A stretch of DNA of 64,000 bases from Litorimonas cladophorae (GCF_014652455.1 NZ_BMYV01000002.1:248001-312000); one strand, 5' to 3'. Numbered from the stretch's first letter, positions 35,601 to 44,412 are shown. The notes: generated from the letters alone by a model not told the origin. Numbers and translations are program-made.

Positions 35601-36152
35601 GGCGATTACGTTACAATTGGCGAGCAATCGGGCGTCGTATCCAAAATTCGAATTCGTGCGACGACGCTGAATGATCTCGACAATTTGGAAATCTTAATTC
35701 CAAACGAGGCGTTGATTTCCGAACGGGTTACGAATTGGACTTTGTCTAACTCTATCACGCGTCTTATCGTCCGCGTTGGGATCGCTTACGGGTCGGATAC
35801 GGATCGTGCGCGTGACCTCATGCTTGAAACTGTAAGAGCCCAAGCCAAGGTCTTAGAAACCCCCGCGCCGCAAGTCCTGTTTATGGGCTTTGGCGATTCT
35901 TCTCTTGATTTTGAAATTCGCGTATATCTGCGCAATTTTGAAGATCGTGTTCCAATGCGCCATGCGCTTCATACGGAAATCAATAAGACGCTGGCTAAAG
36001 CTGGTATTTCGATTCCATTCCCACAGCGTGATTTGAATATTGTCAGTCAAGAAATTCCGCTGGAAATTTTGTCGCGAGCTCAGTCGAACGCCAATCCCAA
36101 ATCAAGGGAAAAGCCATCGGCTGGTCCCAAGGGCTCGGAAGTCGAAAACTAG
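32673..36152 (+). CDS. mscK: Large mechanosensitive channel, MscK/KefA type
   Basis: This is an inner-membrane channel that releases solutes on hypo-osmotic shock. From the ATG at 32673 there is a signal peptide (VFLLCVFTFTVAQAQ). A long periplasmic coiled coil of about 470 residues follows, then about eleven membrane helices. The MscS core has the pore helix region LSVGIGFGLQKIIANFVSGL, the beta domain ERPIRIGDYVTIGEQSG and the cytoplasmic cage ending near residue 1125. The length (1159 residues) matches MscK/YbiO-type proteins. A cytoplasmic Glu/Lys/Arg loop (about 770-800) lies between membrane helices. It is followed nine bases on by a TonB receptor. Confidence 0.9.
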   Translation: MTFLRFTFVFLLCVFTFTVAQAQEPNSDVAPDFTAQTLEARIKALDGNADLSDEQKDQIRTSLQAAVDRLADATRQSERRLQFVTAVENADAFQAELDLELKAAQETLAAEAKPMAEMIGDDALFELEQDLNAKQSDLGEIETRLQGLQDTLNVLAARQINAPKELAEARVALSDLQTRLNALGGSGLEDVSDARRIEARARVWYRRNQIRALEQEIETLPERQELLTARRAVADIRAQILRKDVARLSSRTGQKRVNEARALRDSIAAETAALEDGHPLLASFASDNLGLADQIAKLASGAPEISQATASVRGRVVEVENDLTAATSLVKQGRLDREAGAILRRLGNQLQTPDSIRVDINSAQDKQSAAARQRIIAQEDLRDLPVGPVDFTAALTSARRDAPNVPDLTEAEQAALTDILNTRRSLLQQISKQSTARIGEVGDLLVAQGALLEKTESLQTLLDGNLLWVRSVPSVDFSFPQKVGLGAIKLFSPKNLSLALSELILMSRSFGLVVFGFLVIIGLIVRLRPRLRAEVDRRAKLVGRVKQDSAWHTPAVIAIGIINSLPLSLFFLLLGLLYGASPNPDRLIEGLADGFLYLSLFSLLFGAWIRWDREKGLFDAHFKLSSGLRRTIGVNLRWFVPVMGTFSTLLAITKDLTDTNIAEGFSVFVFILTGLSIVVFSARIIWAKLVKASEFGRDESILSRFRGPIAAVVIGMPLVTIGLAFAGYYESANQLNIRMFLTGALVLLTYVIYGAIRRAIVVAQRQIKYRQALEKRESELKARREKEAAEQRGEEMPPPPVDTAEIDVTTITRQTSKLLQTAILLAFAVLLWMIWSSLVPALSIFDGFEVWSYKTGEIDIDNKPISVAVSLWDVLQSLVIIILTFIAARNLPGFLEIFVLNRLGVDPGTRYAVTTILGYIIVAAGIIIGFNQLGLQWSQLRWIATGLSVGIGFGLQKIIANFVSGLIILFERPIRIGDYVTIGEQSGVVSKIRIRATTLNDLDNLEILIPNEALISERVTNWTLSNSITRLIVRVGIAYGSDTDRARDLMLETVRAQAKVLETPAPQVLFMGFGDSSLDFEIRVYLRNFEDRVPMRHALHTEINKTLAKAGISIPFPQRDLNIVSQEIPLEILSRAQSNANPKSREKPSAGPKGSEVEN

Positions 36153-36161
36153 GTAGACCAC

Positions 36162-38198
36162 ATGAAACGTTTTTTACTTGTCAGCGTAGCCGCGTTGCTT
36201 TCGGCTGTGCCATTTAATGCATTCGCGACAATCTGCGTTGATAATGAGGAAGGCCAAGTTGAATGCTATGGCGGCTCTCCCAATCAAATGGATATTGTGG
36301 TCGCAAAAGGGGTTCAGCGTTTGGCTGAAGATCAGCCTGAAACGATCGATATTATTCTGCCGACCGCCCCAGAAGGCTTGACGCTTGCGCATCCCGCCGA
36401 AATTTTGAATACGGTTGCGAGCGTGAATATTCATCGCGGGTCGGGGCAAGAACATTTGACCGCTATTCGCTCGCCTGTCCTGACAGGCGGCGCCGGCGCA
36501 GGGAGTTTTCTTTACACATTAGATGGCGTGCCTTTGCGCGCTGCGGGCTTTGCAAATGTGAATGGCTTGCTCGAAGCGCCAACAGAGTTCGCAAACCGTA
36601 TCGAGGTTTTCAAAGGCCCTGGTCCAGCGGATTATGGGTCCAATGCGGTCCACGGTTTGATTAACGTCGTTTTGGATGCCCCCCAGGCCAGTAATGATAT
36701 TATTAGCCTGCAGGGTAGCAGCCGCGGCTTTTTGAACGCTACAGCTGTCACAACTCTTACTGATAATTTGCGTCTATCTGCTGACCTATCCCATGATAGC
36801 GGGTTTCGCGATGCCAGCGGATTTGATCAGCAGAAATTAGCGATCCAACACACTACGGATATCGGTGTGTGGAACATTTCAACGCTCATCGCACTGAATA
36901 ACTTAAATCAGGAAACGGCTGGTTTTTTGCAAGGTGATGACGTCTATCTTGACCGAGACCTGATCGAAACTAACGCTAATCCCGAAGCTTTCCGCGACAC
37001 GCAAGCCCTTCGTGGGCAGATTAAAGCGACGCGGGAAACGGACTTGGGAACATTGATCGTCCAGCCTTATGCGCGTCGTACCCAACAACGGTTTCTTCGC
37101 CATTTTGTCCCGGGTCAAGCTTTGGATAAAAACGGGCATACGTCATTCGGGGTCAAAACGGGTCTCTATGGTGATGGATGGAGCGCAGGTGTGGACGCCG
37201 AATACACCTCTGGCTTCCAATATGAATTTCAGGCCAACCCCTCTCGATTTAGTTTCGTGCAAGGTCTTCATTTTGACTATGACGTGAAAGCAGTCGTTCT
37301 AGCAGGCTTTGCGACAAAAGATTTCGTGTTGAGTGACAGGGCAACGCTGCATTTGGGAGCACGCGGCGAGTACACGTCCTATGATTATGATAATCAGGCC
37401 AATGCGGGTGTCTCGGGACGTTTTATTCGGGCGGCGGATCGCACCGATGATTTCTTCACCCTCACGCCAAAATTTGGCCTGACCTATGCTCTCGATGATG
37501 TCACGCTGTTCGCTCGCGCCGCGCGGGGATCTCGTGCGCCCCAAACGTCTGATCTCTACTCTGCGCAGCAGAACCAAGTTCCGGGGCAGGCCGATGTTGA
37601 AACGCTGGATAGTGTGGAGGCGGGCCTGCGGGGCGACCTGTCAGACCGCGTAAGTTTTGAATTTACGGGGTTTCAGATGTGGAAAGACAACTTCTTCTTC
37701 CGCAATGCAAACGGCTTTAACGTGGTCAATGGAAAAACACGACATGCAGGCGTTGAGGCCAATTTAAACGTGGCCCTTGGCAGCGGTTTTTCTCTTGAGG
37801 GCGCAGGTACACTCGCTCGCCATACATATGACTTCACTGAAACCGTGGGCAGCGCAGCCAATAATATTACCGAAGGTGATCGTGTAGACAGCGCGCCTGA
37901 CACTTTAGGAAATCTGGTGTTGCGCTATGCGGGATCTGAATTCGGCGCTTACCTGCGGTGGACCCATGTCGGTGAGTATTTTACGAACCCTGGCAACACC
38001 AACATATATGCGGGACATGATATTTTCACGGCAGGCGGTCACGTCGACGTGACGGATGCCATTACGGTCTCGTTACGGGTCGATAATCTGTTTGATACGC
38101 GTTATGCGGACCGCGCTGATTTCGCCTTTGGCAATGAGCGTTTCTTCCCAGGACGGCCTCGAACGCTGTTTGCGGGTTTGACGCTCTCGCTAGATTAA
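36162..38198 (+). CDS. TonB-dependent outer-membrane receptor
   Basis: The protein has a signal peptide (MKRFLLVSVAALLSAVPF) and a TonB-box-like MDIVVAKGVQR near residues 45-55. The plug domain follows (AEILNTVASVNIHRGSGQEH, then FKGPGPADYGSNAVHGLINVV), with a 22-strand barrel after it. The C-terminus GRPRTLFAGLTLSLD is barrel-like but lacks the usual final Phe. The transported ligand cannot be told from sequence. It lies between mscK and prfA with gaps of 9 and 14 bases and is likely cotranscribed with them. Confidence 0.9.
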   Translation: MKRFLLVSVAALLSAVPFNAFATICVDNEEGQVECYGGSPNQMDIVVAKGVQRLAEDQPETIDIILPTAPEGLTLAHPAEILNTVASVNIHRGSGQEHLTAIRSPVLTGGAGAGSFLYTLDGVPLRAAGFANVNGLLEAPTEFANRIEVFKGPGPADYGSNAVHGLINVVLDAPQASNDIISLQGSSRGFLNATAVTTLTDNLRLSADLSHDSGFRDASGFDQQKLAIQHTTDIGVWNISTLIALNNLNQETAGFLQGDDVYLDRDLIETNANPEAFRDTQALRGQIKATRETDLGTLIVQPYARRTQQRFLRHFVPGQALDKNGHTSFGVKTGLYGDGWSAGVDAEYTSGFQYEFQANPSRFSFVQGLHFDYDVKAVVLAGFATKDFVLSDRATLHLGARGEYTSYDYDNQANAGVSGRFIRAADRTDDFFTLTPKFGLTYALDDVTLFARAARGSRAPQTSDLYSAQQNQVPGQADVETLDSVEAGLRGDLSDRVSFEFTGFQMWKDNFFFRNANGFNVVNGKTRHAGVEANLNVALGSGFSLEGAGTLARHTYDFTETVGSAANNITEGDRVDSAPDTLGNLVLRYAGSEFGAYLRWTHVGEYFTNPGNTNIYAGHDIFTAGGHVDVTDAITVSLRVDNLFDTRYADRADFAFGNERFFPGRPRTLFAGLTLSLD

Positions 38199-38212
38199 CC
38201 TAGGTCGCGCAC

Positions 38213-39277
38213 ATGAATATTCCTGACATAAAACTTGCACAGGTCGTTGACCGCTTTGACCAGATCACGGCCCGCATGGGCGCGACCAGCGATACCGATG
38301 AAATTGTCCAATTGGGCAAAGACTATGCTGAGCTTCGTCCTGTTGCCGAGGGCGTTAAAAAGCTGATGGATGTCCGCGCTGAAATGGCAGACCTCGAAGC
38401 CATGTTGGACGATCCAGAAATGGGACCAATGGCCAAAGAGGAAATCCAGAATCTTAAAGAGTCTTTGCCTGCACTTGAGAAGGAAGTGTCTCTTCTGCTC
38501 TTGCCAAAGGACAAGGATGACAACGCGTCTATCGTGCTCGAAATTCGCGCAGGTACGGGTGGCGATGAGGCCGCAATTTTTGCAGGTGATTTGTTTGCCA
38601 TGTATTCCCGTTATGCGAGCCTGCAGGGGTGGAAAGTCGAAATCGAGAATGAGAACGAAGCCGATATGGGCGGTTATAAGGAAATCGTCGCGTCAATCTC
38701 GGGCGCTGGTGCTTACGGCATGATGAAATTTGAGTCTGGTGTTCACCGTGTCCAACGCGTGCCTGTGACCGAAACCCAAGGCCGCATTCACACGTCTGCG
38801 GCGACTGTTGCAGTTCTGCCGGAGCCTGAAGACATTGATATTGGTTTTTCAATGGGTGACGTGCGTGTAGATACGATGCGGGCATCGGGTGCGGGCGGAC
38901 AGCATGTTAACAAGACCGACTCTGCCGTGCGTATGACCCATGTCCCGACGGGTGTGGTCGTCGTCTGTGATGCAAAATCCCAGCATATGAACCGCGCCAA
39001 TGCGGAGCGCCTGCTGAAAATGAAACTCTATGATATGGAGAAGCAGCGCGTGGATGCGGACCGAGCGGAAGAGCGCGCGGGCCAAATTGGTAGCGGCGAT
39101 CGATCGGAACGTATTCGGACCTATAACTATCCGCAGGGCCGTGTGACCGATCATCGTATTAATCTGACCCTTTATAATCTTGACAAAATCGTCGCGGGAG
39201 ACGCGCTGTCTGATATTGTGAACGCGCTCATTTCAGAGGATCAGGCCTCACGACTTGCGCAAATGGAAGCTGGCTAG
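38213..39277 (+). CDS. prfA: Peptide chain release factor 1
   Basis: RF1 reads UAA and UAG stop codons and triggers peptide release. The anticodon-like PxT motif is PVT in [17 protein letters not shown], and the catalytic GGQ is at residues 228-230. The length of 354 residues is normal. In many bacteria prmC (hemK), which methylates the GGQ glutamine, lies next; here a DUF998 gene overlaps the stop codon instead. The assignment is firm. Confidence 0.97.
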   Translation: MNIPDIKLAQVVDRFDQITARMGATSDTDEIVQLGKDYAELRPVAEGVKKLMDVRAEMADLEAMLDDPEMGPMAKEEIQNLKESLPALEKEVSLLLLPKDKDDNASIVLEIRAGTGGDEAAIFAGDLFAMYSRYASLQGWKVEIENENEADMGGYKEIVASISGAGAYGMMKFESGVHRVQRVPVTETQGRIHTSAATVAVLPEPEDIDIGFSMGDVRVDTMRASGAGGQHVNKTDSAVRMTHVPTGVVVVCDAKSQHMNRANAERLLKMKLYDMEKQRVDADRAEERAGQIGSGDRSERIRTYNYPQGRVTDHRINLTLYNLDKIVAGDALSDIVNALISEDQASRLAQMEAG

Positions 39278-39903
39278 TGGCAACGAAGCCTCCGATTTGG
39301 GCAGGTTTGGGCGTCATATATTTAATTCTTTCGGGCATTATCTTACCGGAAGTTTTAGGGTTTTTTCGCGCAGGATATTCGCCCGTTTCAAATTATTTGA
39401 GCGAGTTGGGCGCGGTCGGAACGTCCACCCATACCTTGGCCACTTATTTCGGGTTTCTACCTGTCGCTCTGGCCTGTCTCGTAGTTTTGAAATTTTTGTG
39501 GCAGGCTTTGGGCCGAACGTCACTTATCTCTACGGCTCTAGTTTTGATCGGAATTGGCATTCCTGTTGGCTATCTCGGCGCGGTGTTCTTTCCCTGTGAT
39601 TTAGGTTGCCCCGTTGAGGGGAGTGCACGGCAAGCCATGCATAACCTGTTTGGACTTTTTGCTTATCCATTAGGGTCGCTGGGTTTGATCCTCCTCGGAT
39701 CGTCCCTACCGCATCGTAAGTTGAAAGCGATCACAATTTTTGCGGGTGCTGCGATGGCGCTTGGGTTCGTCATGATGTTATCACCCGAACAGTCTGACTG
39801 GCGCGGAGCCTGGCAACGCCTGGGTGATTATTCTGCTTTTATCGCTCTGGCCATATTGGTATTTACCGTCCCTAAATTGACGCCAATCGTAAGTAAGCCA
39901 TGA
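39277..39903 (+). CDS. DUF998 family membrane protein
   Basis: This protein of about 208 residues has six predicted membrane helices. The pattern SGIILPEVLGFFRAGYSPVSNYLSELGAVG is typical of DUF998, in which SxLG/SELG follows the first loop. It starts with GTG overlapping the prfA stop codon (TAGTG), so it is translationally coupled. The function of the family is not established. Confidence 0.85.
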   Translation: MATKPPIWAGLGVIYLILSGIILPEVLGFFRAGYSPVSNYLSELGAVGTSTHTLATYFGFLPVALACLVVLKFLWQALGRTSLISTALVLIGIGIPVGYLGAVFFPCDLGCPVEGSARQAMHNLFGLFAYPLGSLGLILLGSSLPHRKLKAITIFAGAAMALGFVMMLSPEQSDWRGAWQRLGDYSAFIALAILVFTVPKLTPIVSKP

Positions 39904-40061
39904 CATCTGCGCGCAAACAAAAACTTCTGCTCTATTTGGTTTTGATGATCGTTTTAGTAGCGGGTGCATCGTTCCAGCATTTTTATTCGAATGCTAAAGT
40001 TGACCGCTGTTTAGACGCGGGTGGCAGCTATGACTTCGATGCCAAAGTCTGCGTGATCTAA
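39900..40061 (+). CDS. Small single-pass membrane protein, 53 residues
   Basis: ATG overlaps the DUF998 stop codon (ATGA) and the stop TAA directly abuts the next start. The product begins MTSARKQKLLLYLVLMIVLV, a basic N-terminus followed by one hydrophobic helix. The periplasmic tail has two cysteines (VDRCLDAGGSYDF and KVCVI). I know no family name, but small proteins ending in a Cys-rich tail with the motif CLDxGGxxD are seen in proteobacteria. Position and coupling make it a real gene; the function is unknown. Confidence 0.72.
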   Translation: MTSARKQKLLLYLVLMIVLVAGASFQHFYSNAKVDRCLDAGGSYDFDAKVCVI

Positions 40062-40382
40062 ATGTATTGCGTGTCTTACCGTTTCGAACTGCTCTCAAAT
40101 AATTCCGAGACTCGTCGTCAATTCATCGACGTCTGGTCTGGGTTCACCGCGTTCTTTCGCGATGAATGTGGGGCGCTGGGATCTCGCCTGCATTATGGAG
40201 AAGACGGCGCCTTTTATGCTTATGCGCAATGGCCCTCTCATGGGGTGATGGAAGCGGCGCAAGACGTTACGCCCTCGCAAAACTTTTTGAAGCTTCGGTT
40301 GAAATGGGCGGAATTGTGCGGCCCCAGTGAAGTTCTGTGGCAGGGCGAAACCATGGCAGACCTTCTTTTGCCTGCACAATAA
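40062..40382 (+). CDS. Hypothetical protein, dimeric alpha/beta barrel-like
   Basis: This is a 106-residue soluble protein. The ATG directly follows the preceding TAA. The start MYCVSYRFELLSNNSETRRQFIDVW, the GSRLHYGEDGAFYAYAQWPS strand pair and the alternating helix look like an antibiotic-biosynthesis-monooxygenase (ABM) fold. This is only a structural guess. It is the last gene of the mscK-TBDR-prfA run and converges with a second ABM-like gene. Confidence 0.68.
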   Translation: MYCVSYRFELLSNNSETRRQFIDVWSGFTAFFRDECGALGSRLHYGEDGAFYAYAQWPSHGVMEAAQDVTPSQNFLKLRLKWAELCGPSEVLWQGETMADLLLPAQ

Positions 40383-40384
40383 GC

Positions 40385-40672
40385 CTACCCTAATTTCTCC
40401 ATTTCATACATTTTGAAGGACGCGACCATGCCTTTGGTTGCCGCGCCAAACGCCTTGATATGGTCACTGGCCATGTGAGTATTCAGTGCGTCTTTGCTGA
40501 CCCAAGACTCATGGAACATGAAATGATTTTCGTCGGCATGATCGACATGTAGCTCATAAAAATGACAGCCTGCTTCCGCGCGCGTGGGCGGAAGCAGTTT
40601 CTCGAGTTCAGCTTTAAGAGCGTCACGCTGTTCTGGCACTGCATGAATATGGGCATTGATGATCAGTGTCAT
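40385..40672 (-). CDS. Putative quinol monooxygenase, YgiN/ABM family
   Basis: This small ABM-fold protein of 95 residues has AHIHAVPEQRDALKAELEKLL, EAGCHFYELHVDHADENHFMFHESW and the terminal FKMYEMEKLG. All are characteristic of the YgiN-type family (quinol monooxygenase or heme-degrading-like). The catalytic activity is not certain. It lies 13 bases downstream of argD and may be cotranscribed with it. Confidence 0.85.
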   Translation of the reverse strand: MTLIINAHIHAVPEQRDALKAELEKLLPPTRAEAGCHFYELHVDHADENHFMFHESWVSKDALNTHMASDHIKAFGAATKGMVASFKMYEMEKLG

Positions 40673-40685
40673 AACAGCCGACGTC

Positions 40686-41876
40686 CTAAGCTTTATTTTT
40701 CACGTCGGTGAGGGCTTTGCGCAGAGCCTCAATCGCCTCGCGGACATGGTCCTCGGTGATGATCAGCGGTGGCGCCATGCGCAGCACATTGTCGCCGGCT
40801 GTCCCGACCAACAACCCGTGTTCCATAGCTTTCATACGCACATCGACGTTCGGCACTTTCAGCTTCAGCCCCATCAAAAGGCCTTTACCGCGTAGCTCTT
40901 CGATCATGTCTGGGAACTCATCCTTCAGACCTTCGAATTGTTGCTTCAGGAAGTTTGAAACCTGAATCACATTTTCCATGAAGCCGTCTTCTTCCATCAG
41001 GTCGAGCGCCGCGTGACCCACGGCCATTGCCATGGGGCCGCCGCCATAGGTCGACCCATGCGTGCCGGGAACCATATATTGTGCGGCTTCGGCGCTGGCG
41101 ATACAGGCGCCCAGAGGATAACCGCCGCCCATGCCTTTGGCGGCGGCCATAATGTCGGGATGCCCCCCTTCAACCCATTGATGGGCGAAGAGCTTGCCCG
41201 TGCGACCCGCGCCGCATTGGACTTCATCATAGATCAGCATCAAGCCATGTTCGTCACACATTGCGCGTAATCCGCGTAGGCATTCAGGCGGTAGCGGACG
41301 CAGGCCGCCTTCACCCTGAACTGGCTCAACAAGAATCGCCGCCGTTGTGTCGGAGATCGCGGCTTTCAGGGCTTCATGATCGCCAAATTCCAGATTGATA
41401 AATCCGGGAATGGCAGGACCAAAGCCCTCCATATATTTCGGGTTTCCGCCTGCGGTGACGGTGGACATAGTGCGTCCGTGGAACGCGCCGCTGAAGGTAA
41501 TAATGTCGACACGTTCGGGATGGCCGCTGTCATATTGATAGCGACGCGCCGTTTTCATCGCGCACTCGACGGCCTCCGCGCCAGAATTGGTGAAGAAGAT
41601 TTTGTCGGCCCACTCCAACTGATCGCAATACCGCTTGGCCAGTTCGGCTTGGCCGGGGTTTTTGAACATGTTGGATAAATGCCAAAGGTTGGCAGCTTGG
41701 CTGGTTAGGGCTTCGACAAGTTTCGGATGCGCGTGGCCAAATCCAGCCACGGCGATACCCGCGATAAAGTCGAGATATTTGTCGCCCTCTTTGGTGTAAA
41801 GATAGGGGCCTTCACCACGCACAAATTCCTGCGCAGGTGGACGATAGCAATCATAGATGTTGTTGTTGGCAGCCAT
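40686..41876 (-). CDS. argD: Acetylornithine/aspartate-family aminotransferase
   Basis: This is a class III PLP-dependent aminotransferase, with DEVQCGAGRTGKLFAHQ carrying the PLP-Asp, KGMGGGYPLGA the Schiff-base lysine, and GSTYGGGPMAMAV. The FIAGIAVAGFGHAHPKLVEAL region and length of about 396 residues fit ArgD, which makes acetylornithine from N-acetylglutamate semialdehyde in arginine synthesis. The ATG at 41876 has AAGGA upstream and is preferred to 41930. In many alphaproteobacteria argF follows argD; here it does not. Some relatives use other substrates, so ArgD is likely but not proven. Confidence 0.87.
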   Translation of the reverse strand: MAANNNIYDCYRPPAQEFVRGEGPYLYTKEGDKYLDFIAGIAVAGFGHAHPKLVEALTSQAANLWHLSNMFKNPGQAELAKRYCDQLEWADKIFFTNSGAEAVECAMKTARRYQYDSGHPERVDIITFSGAFHGRTMSTVTAGGNPKYMEGFGPAIPGFINLEFGDHEALKAAISDTTAAILVEPVQGEGGLRPLPPECLRGLRAMCDEHGLMLIYDEVQCGAGRTGKLFAHQWVEGGHPDIMAAAKGMGGGYPLGACIASAEAAQYMVPGTHGSTYGGGPMAMAVGHAALDLMEEDGFMENVIQVSNFLKQQFEGLKDEFPDMIEELRGKGLLMGLKLKVPNVDVRMKAMEHGLLVGTAGDNVLRMAPPLIITEDHVREAIEALRKALTDVKNKA

Positions 41877-41987
41877 TTGAACTGTCCTTGGAGTCGAGAC
41901 GATCCGATGGTCTGCGCAAAGCATCAACACATCGGGTAGAGCGCTAACATATGAGGGTTCGCGCAGGTGGCAATAGGAATTTAAGAT

Positions 41988-42893
41988 TTATGGTGAGGGG
42001 AAAGGATATCCATCCCAGTCCAATCTTTTTGGACTGTTTCGCAAAAGTATCGCGCTCGAGACGCCTCCGCATTCTATAACAGATTCGGAGAGAGCCATGA
42101 TAGTGCCTTCGGCGGCAAAAAAGAGTGGGGTGTTAAGCCAAATGACGCTTGTTTCAGAAAGGTATTCTTTGGGGCTATGTGCGAGGAGCGTATACGCTAT
42201 GCCTGTATCCAGTTGAGATGGAAAAACAGCGAGGTGAAGATCACCGCGTTTATCGAGAAGTGTGAAGCACCCTTGAGTCATTTGTCCCCTGATGAAGAGA
42301 ATTTCGGAGTTTGCATCGCTGGCCCTATGGTGAAAACTTGTAACGGGTCCAAAGTATTTAGATATTGATGCTTGGGATGTCGGGTAACACGCGAGTTCGC
42401 CGCTGTCGTAATAGAGGTTAGCTCCGAAGTCTGTTTTTGCAGAAACAAGAAGCGCGTCGTTTTCGGTTTTGATAAAAACCTGTTCGCTTTTTCCAAATAT
42501 CGTACCGTGAACACCATTAAATGATCCCCAGCTTCCACCCCAACTGGGCTCATCATAATAAATGAAGGTCCTGAGATTTGTTGATGTTTTCATACTTTTC
42601 AGATGGGCGGGCGCGTCAGTGAGTTCTGGGTCAAATCTCTCGATTTCGCAGAGCGTCTTTGTGTTTTCTCCTGTATATGTTTCTTTTTCAGAATAAGGCC
42701 GATGATAGGTCGATAGTAGAATTTGCCCATCAATCATTTGTATAGATGAAGGTGGAGGCGTCGTCGTAATACCCGCAGTATAGTTCACTTTTTTTGATGG
42801 GTCGAAACTATAACGCGGTTGAATGGCCACCAAGACCATTGCGATGAGTGCGAGGCCGAGGAGTGAGAAAGAGAAAATACGAAAATATTTCAT
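41988..42893 (-). CDS. Hypothetical membrane-anchored protein
   Basis: I do not recognise it. From the ATG at 42893 (upstream GAGAGGCG) the protein starts MKYFRIFSFSLLGLALIAMV, a single membrane anchor, followed by about 280 extracytoplasmic residues. The body is beta-rich with many aromatic residues and four or five cysteines (for example CEIERF, ELACYPT, GCFTLLDK, IECGGVSS). The base composition is more A+T-rich than its neighbours, and it lies beside RNA element B. It may be accessory. Confidence 0.62.
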   Translation of the reverse strand: MKYFRIFSFSLLGLALIAMVLVAIQPRYSFDPSKKVNYTAGITTTPPPSSIQMIDGQILLSTYHRPYSEKETYTGENTKTLCEIERFDPELTDAPAHLKSMKTSTNLRTFIYYDEPSWGGSWGSFNGVHGTIFGKSEQVFIKTENDALLVSAKTDFGANLYYDSGELACYPTSQASISKYFGPVTSFHHRASDANSEILFIRGQMTQGCFTLLDKRGDLHLAVFPSQLDTGIAYTLLAHSPKEYLSETSVIWLNTPLFFAAEGTIMALSESVIECGGVSSAILLRNSPKRLDWDGYPFPSP

Positions 42894-43005
42894 ATTGGAA
42901 CGCCTCTCTTTGCCTCCCATCAATTTGCGACTTATAGTTTAAATGTAGCAACGAATGAAAATATAACAAGCGTTTGCGCTCACAGCTCATCGAGTAGCTG
43001 TCGAG
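42894..43005. other. Short gap before RNA element B
   Basis: There is no gene here. The stretch has an inverted pair CAGCT/AGCTG (42982-42999 region) and leads into the structured element B. No clear promoter could be assigned. Confidence 0.25.
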
Positions 43006-43321
43006 ATGCGATGCCTAAGAAATAGGACTGCCCGCAGGATCAGCACTCACGACGGAGTACCGAAGTAGAAAAATGTTTTACGCAAGTGATAATCCTGCGG
43101 CGGTGCTCTCAGATGGCGGCCGGAATTTATTTCCTGTCGTTCCAGACAGTTCAACTCACACCATCAGGCTCCCCTGTGCAGACGTTACCCCGCACAAATA
43201 AGCACACCGTCCTCCAGACCAGCAAGTAACGTCTCACCTGTCCTACGTCCGGAAGAACCATTTAAACATACGGGTAAAATCGGGAGCGGGGATCGGTCTC
43301 TTGGAAATAGATTTACGGCCT
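43006..43321 (+). ncRNA. Structured RNA element, copy B
   Basis: This is the compact copy of the element at 10149-10584, with the same order of conserved blocks. Helices read as follows. CCGCAGGAT (43032-43040) pairs with ATCCTGCGG (43092-43100). AGCACT (43042-43047) pairs with GGTGCT (43102-43107), crossing the first helix as a pseudoknot. GATGG (43112-43116) pairs with CCATC (43161-43165). CTGTC-GTTCCA-GACAG (43134-43149) and GACGTTAC/GTAACGTC (43181-43188 and 43226-43233) follow. Where A and B differ, both strands of the helices differ. The 3' block CCTGTCC to GGGGATC aligns without gaps. No ORF of note is inside. Solo mobile RNA is my reading. Confidence 0.6.
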
Positions 43322-43424
43322 TGGAAAACAATAAAATTATTTTTCCGAAATCAAGGATCAACTTTCGAGATCCTCCCATCCATCCCGCCAATTCGGCGAG
43401 ACGGTAATTTAATCAGAAAGAGAC

Positions 43425-44282
43425 CTACTCCGCAGGGGCGAAGCCACATTGGCGTTGTTCCATTGCAATTTGCTTGGTTAAGCGCACCGCGTTTTGGGCG
43501 TAGGCTTCTGTGACTGAGCCTGAATTCACCACTTTACCCCGTAGGGTGCTGACGTCTTCGCAAAGATGGAAGACGAGTTTTGAGTCTGATTTGGTCGCGC
43601 CATCTTTCGGCGCAATCCAATAGACGACGTCGAGGCCGTTTGGATTGGCGTCGCTCTTCGTGGCTTCGGCAACGGCTTCCGTGTCATCAACAATCTCTTG
43701 CGCTTGCGCGGCGACGGCAGGCGAACAGGCGGTGGTTGGAACCTTGGCTTTGATCTGCGCGGCGCATTCATTCATGTCCTGCGAATATTGCTCCGTCGAC
43801 GGTGGGTCGAGGCTCACGCCGAACATCGCCGCGATGACCAACAGGGCCGCGCCCACGCCGCCCGCGATTTTCTTGTTCTTCGGATCCATGTCTTTGTCCA
43901 TGAAGATCAAGGCGAGCAGTGGAACAAAAGCGATGAGGGTGATGATGACACCCAATTGGTTCTGGACGAAAAATTTGACCTTATCGGTCTTGCTGGCCGG
44001 GTCATGTTTATTGGCCGCTTTCCAAAGCAAGCTACCCGCGATGGCGAAGACGGCGATGACGACTAAGAGTGCGATCAGCAGAACCAAATTGCCAGAATCG
44101 AAGGTATTCTTCAGGAGCAAAACAATCGCGGCAATTTCTGTACCGATCGCGACGATCCAAGAGCCCGAGGCAAAAAGGCGGAGTTTCTTGGCTTTGGATT
44201 TTTGGTCTTGCGACGCGTGCCAGGCATTTGTGATGTCAGCGTCTGGCGCAGGACTGTCTGCGTCTGTTTTCTTATCGGTCAT
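43425..44282 (-). CDS. Hypothetical inner-membrane protein with C-terminal soluble domain
   Basis: I do not recognise the family. A charged N-terminus with many Asp/Ala/Lys (MTDKKTDADSPAPDADITNA) is followed by four hydrophobic helices (about residues 38-60, 67-88, 110-130 and 140-158). A C-terminal soluble domain of about 120 residues contains CAAQIKAKVPTTACSPAV and a terminal QCGFAPAE. The two Cys before residue 195 may pair. It lies next to RNA element B and upstream of no obvious partner. The function is unknown. Confidence 0.68.
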   Translation of the reverse strand: MTDKKTDADSPAPDADITNAWHASQDQKSKAKKLRLFASGSWIVAIGTEIAAIVLLLKNTFDSGNLVLLIALLVVIAVFAIAGSLLWKAANKHDPASKTDKVKFFVQNQLGVIITLIAFVPLLALIFMDKDMDPKNKKIAGGVGAALLVIAAMFGVSLDPPSTEQYSQDMNECAAQIKAKVPTTACSPAVAAQAQEIVDDTEAVAEATKSDANPNGLDVVYWIAPKDGATKSDSKLVFHLCEDVSTLRGKVVNSGSVTEAYAQNAVRLTKQIAMEQRQCGFAPAE

Positions 44283-44412
44283 GATGTTTCCCCTTAATCG
44301 ATATGCACTCTCCTACGCCCCTAGCACATGGCAGGAGAAATGCGAGAGAGCGCCTTTAAGGAGAATTATCATTAACCTAAGCTGAAAGGGCGCATTGTCG
44401 TGTTAAAGATAT

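Noticed and set aside
43006-43321. RNA element B as an insertion sequence end or REP repeat
   Set aside because: There are no terminal inverted repeats or target duplication that I can see, and the conserved internal blocks and helices are too long and ordered for a REP.
43645-44385. 246-codon frame opposite the membrane protein at 43425-44282
   Set aside because: The minus-strand frame has a clean start, membrane helices and a sensible soluble domain; the opposite frame is Ser/Thr/Ala-rich with no recognisable feature.
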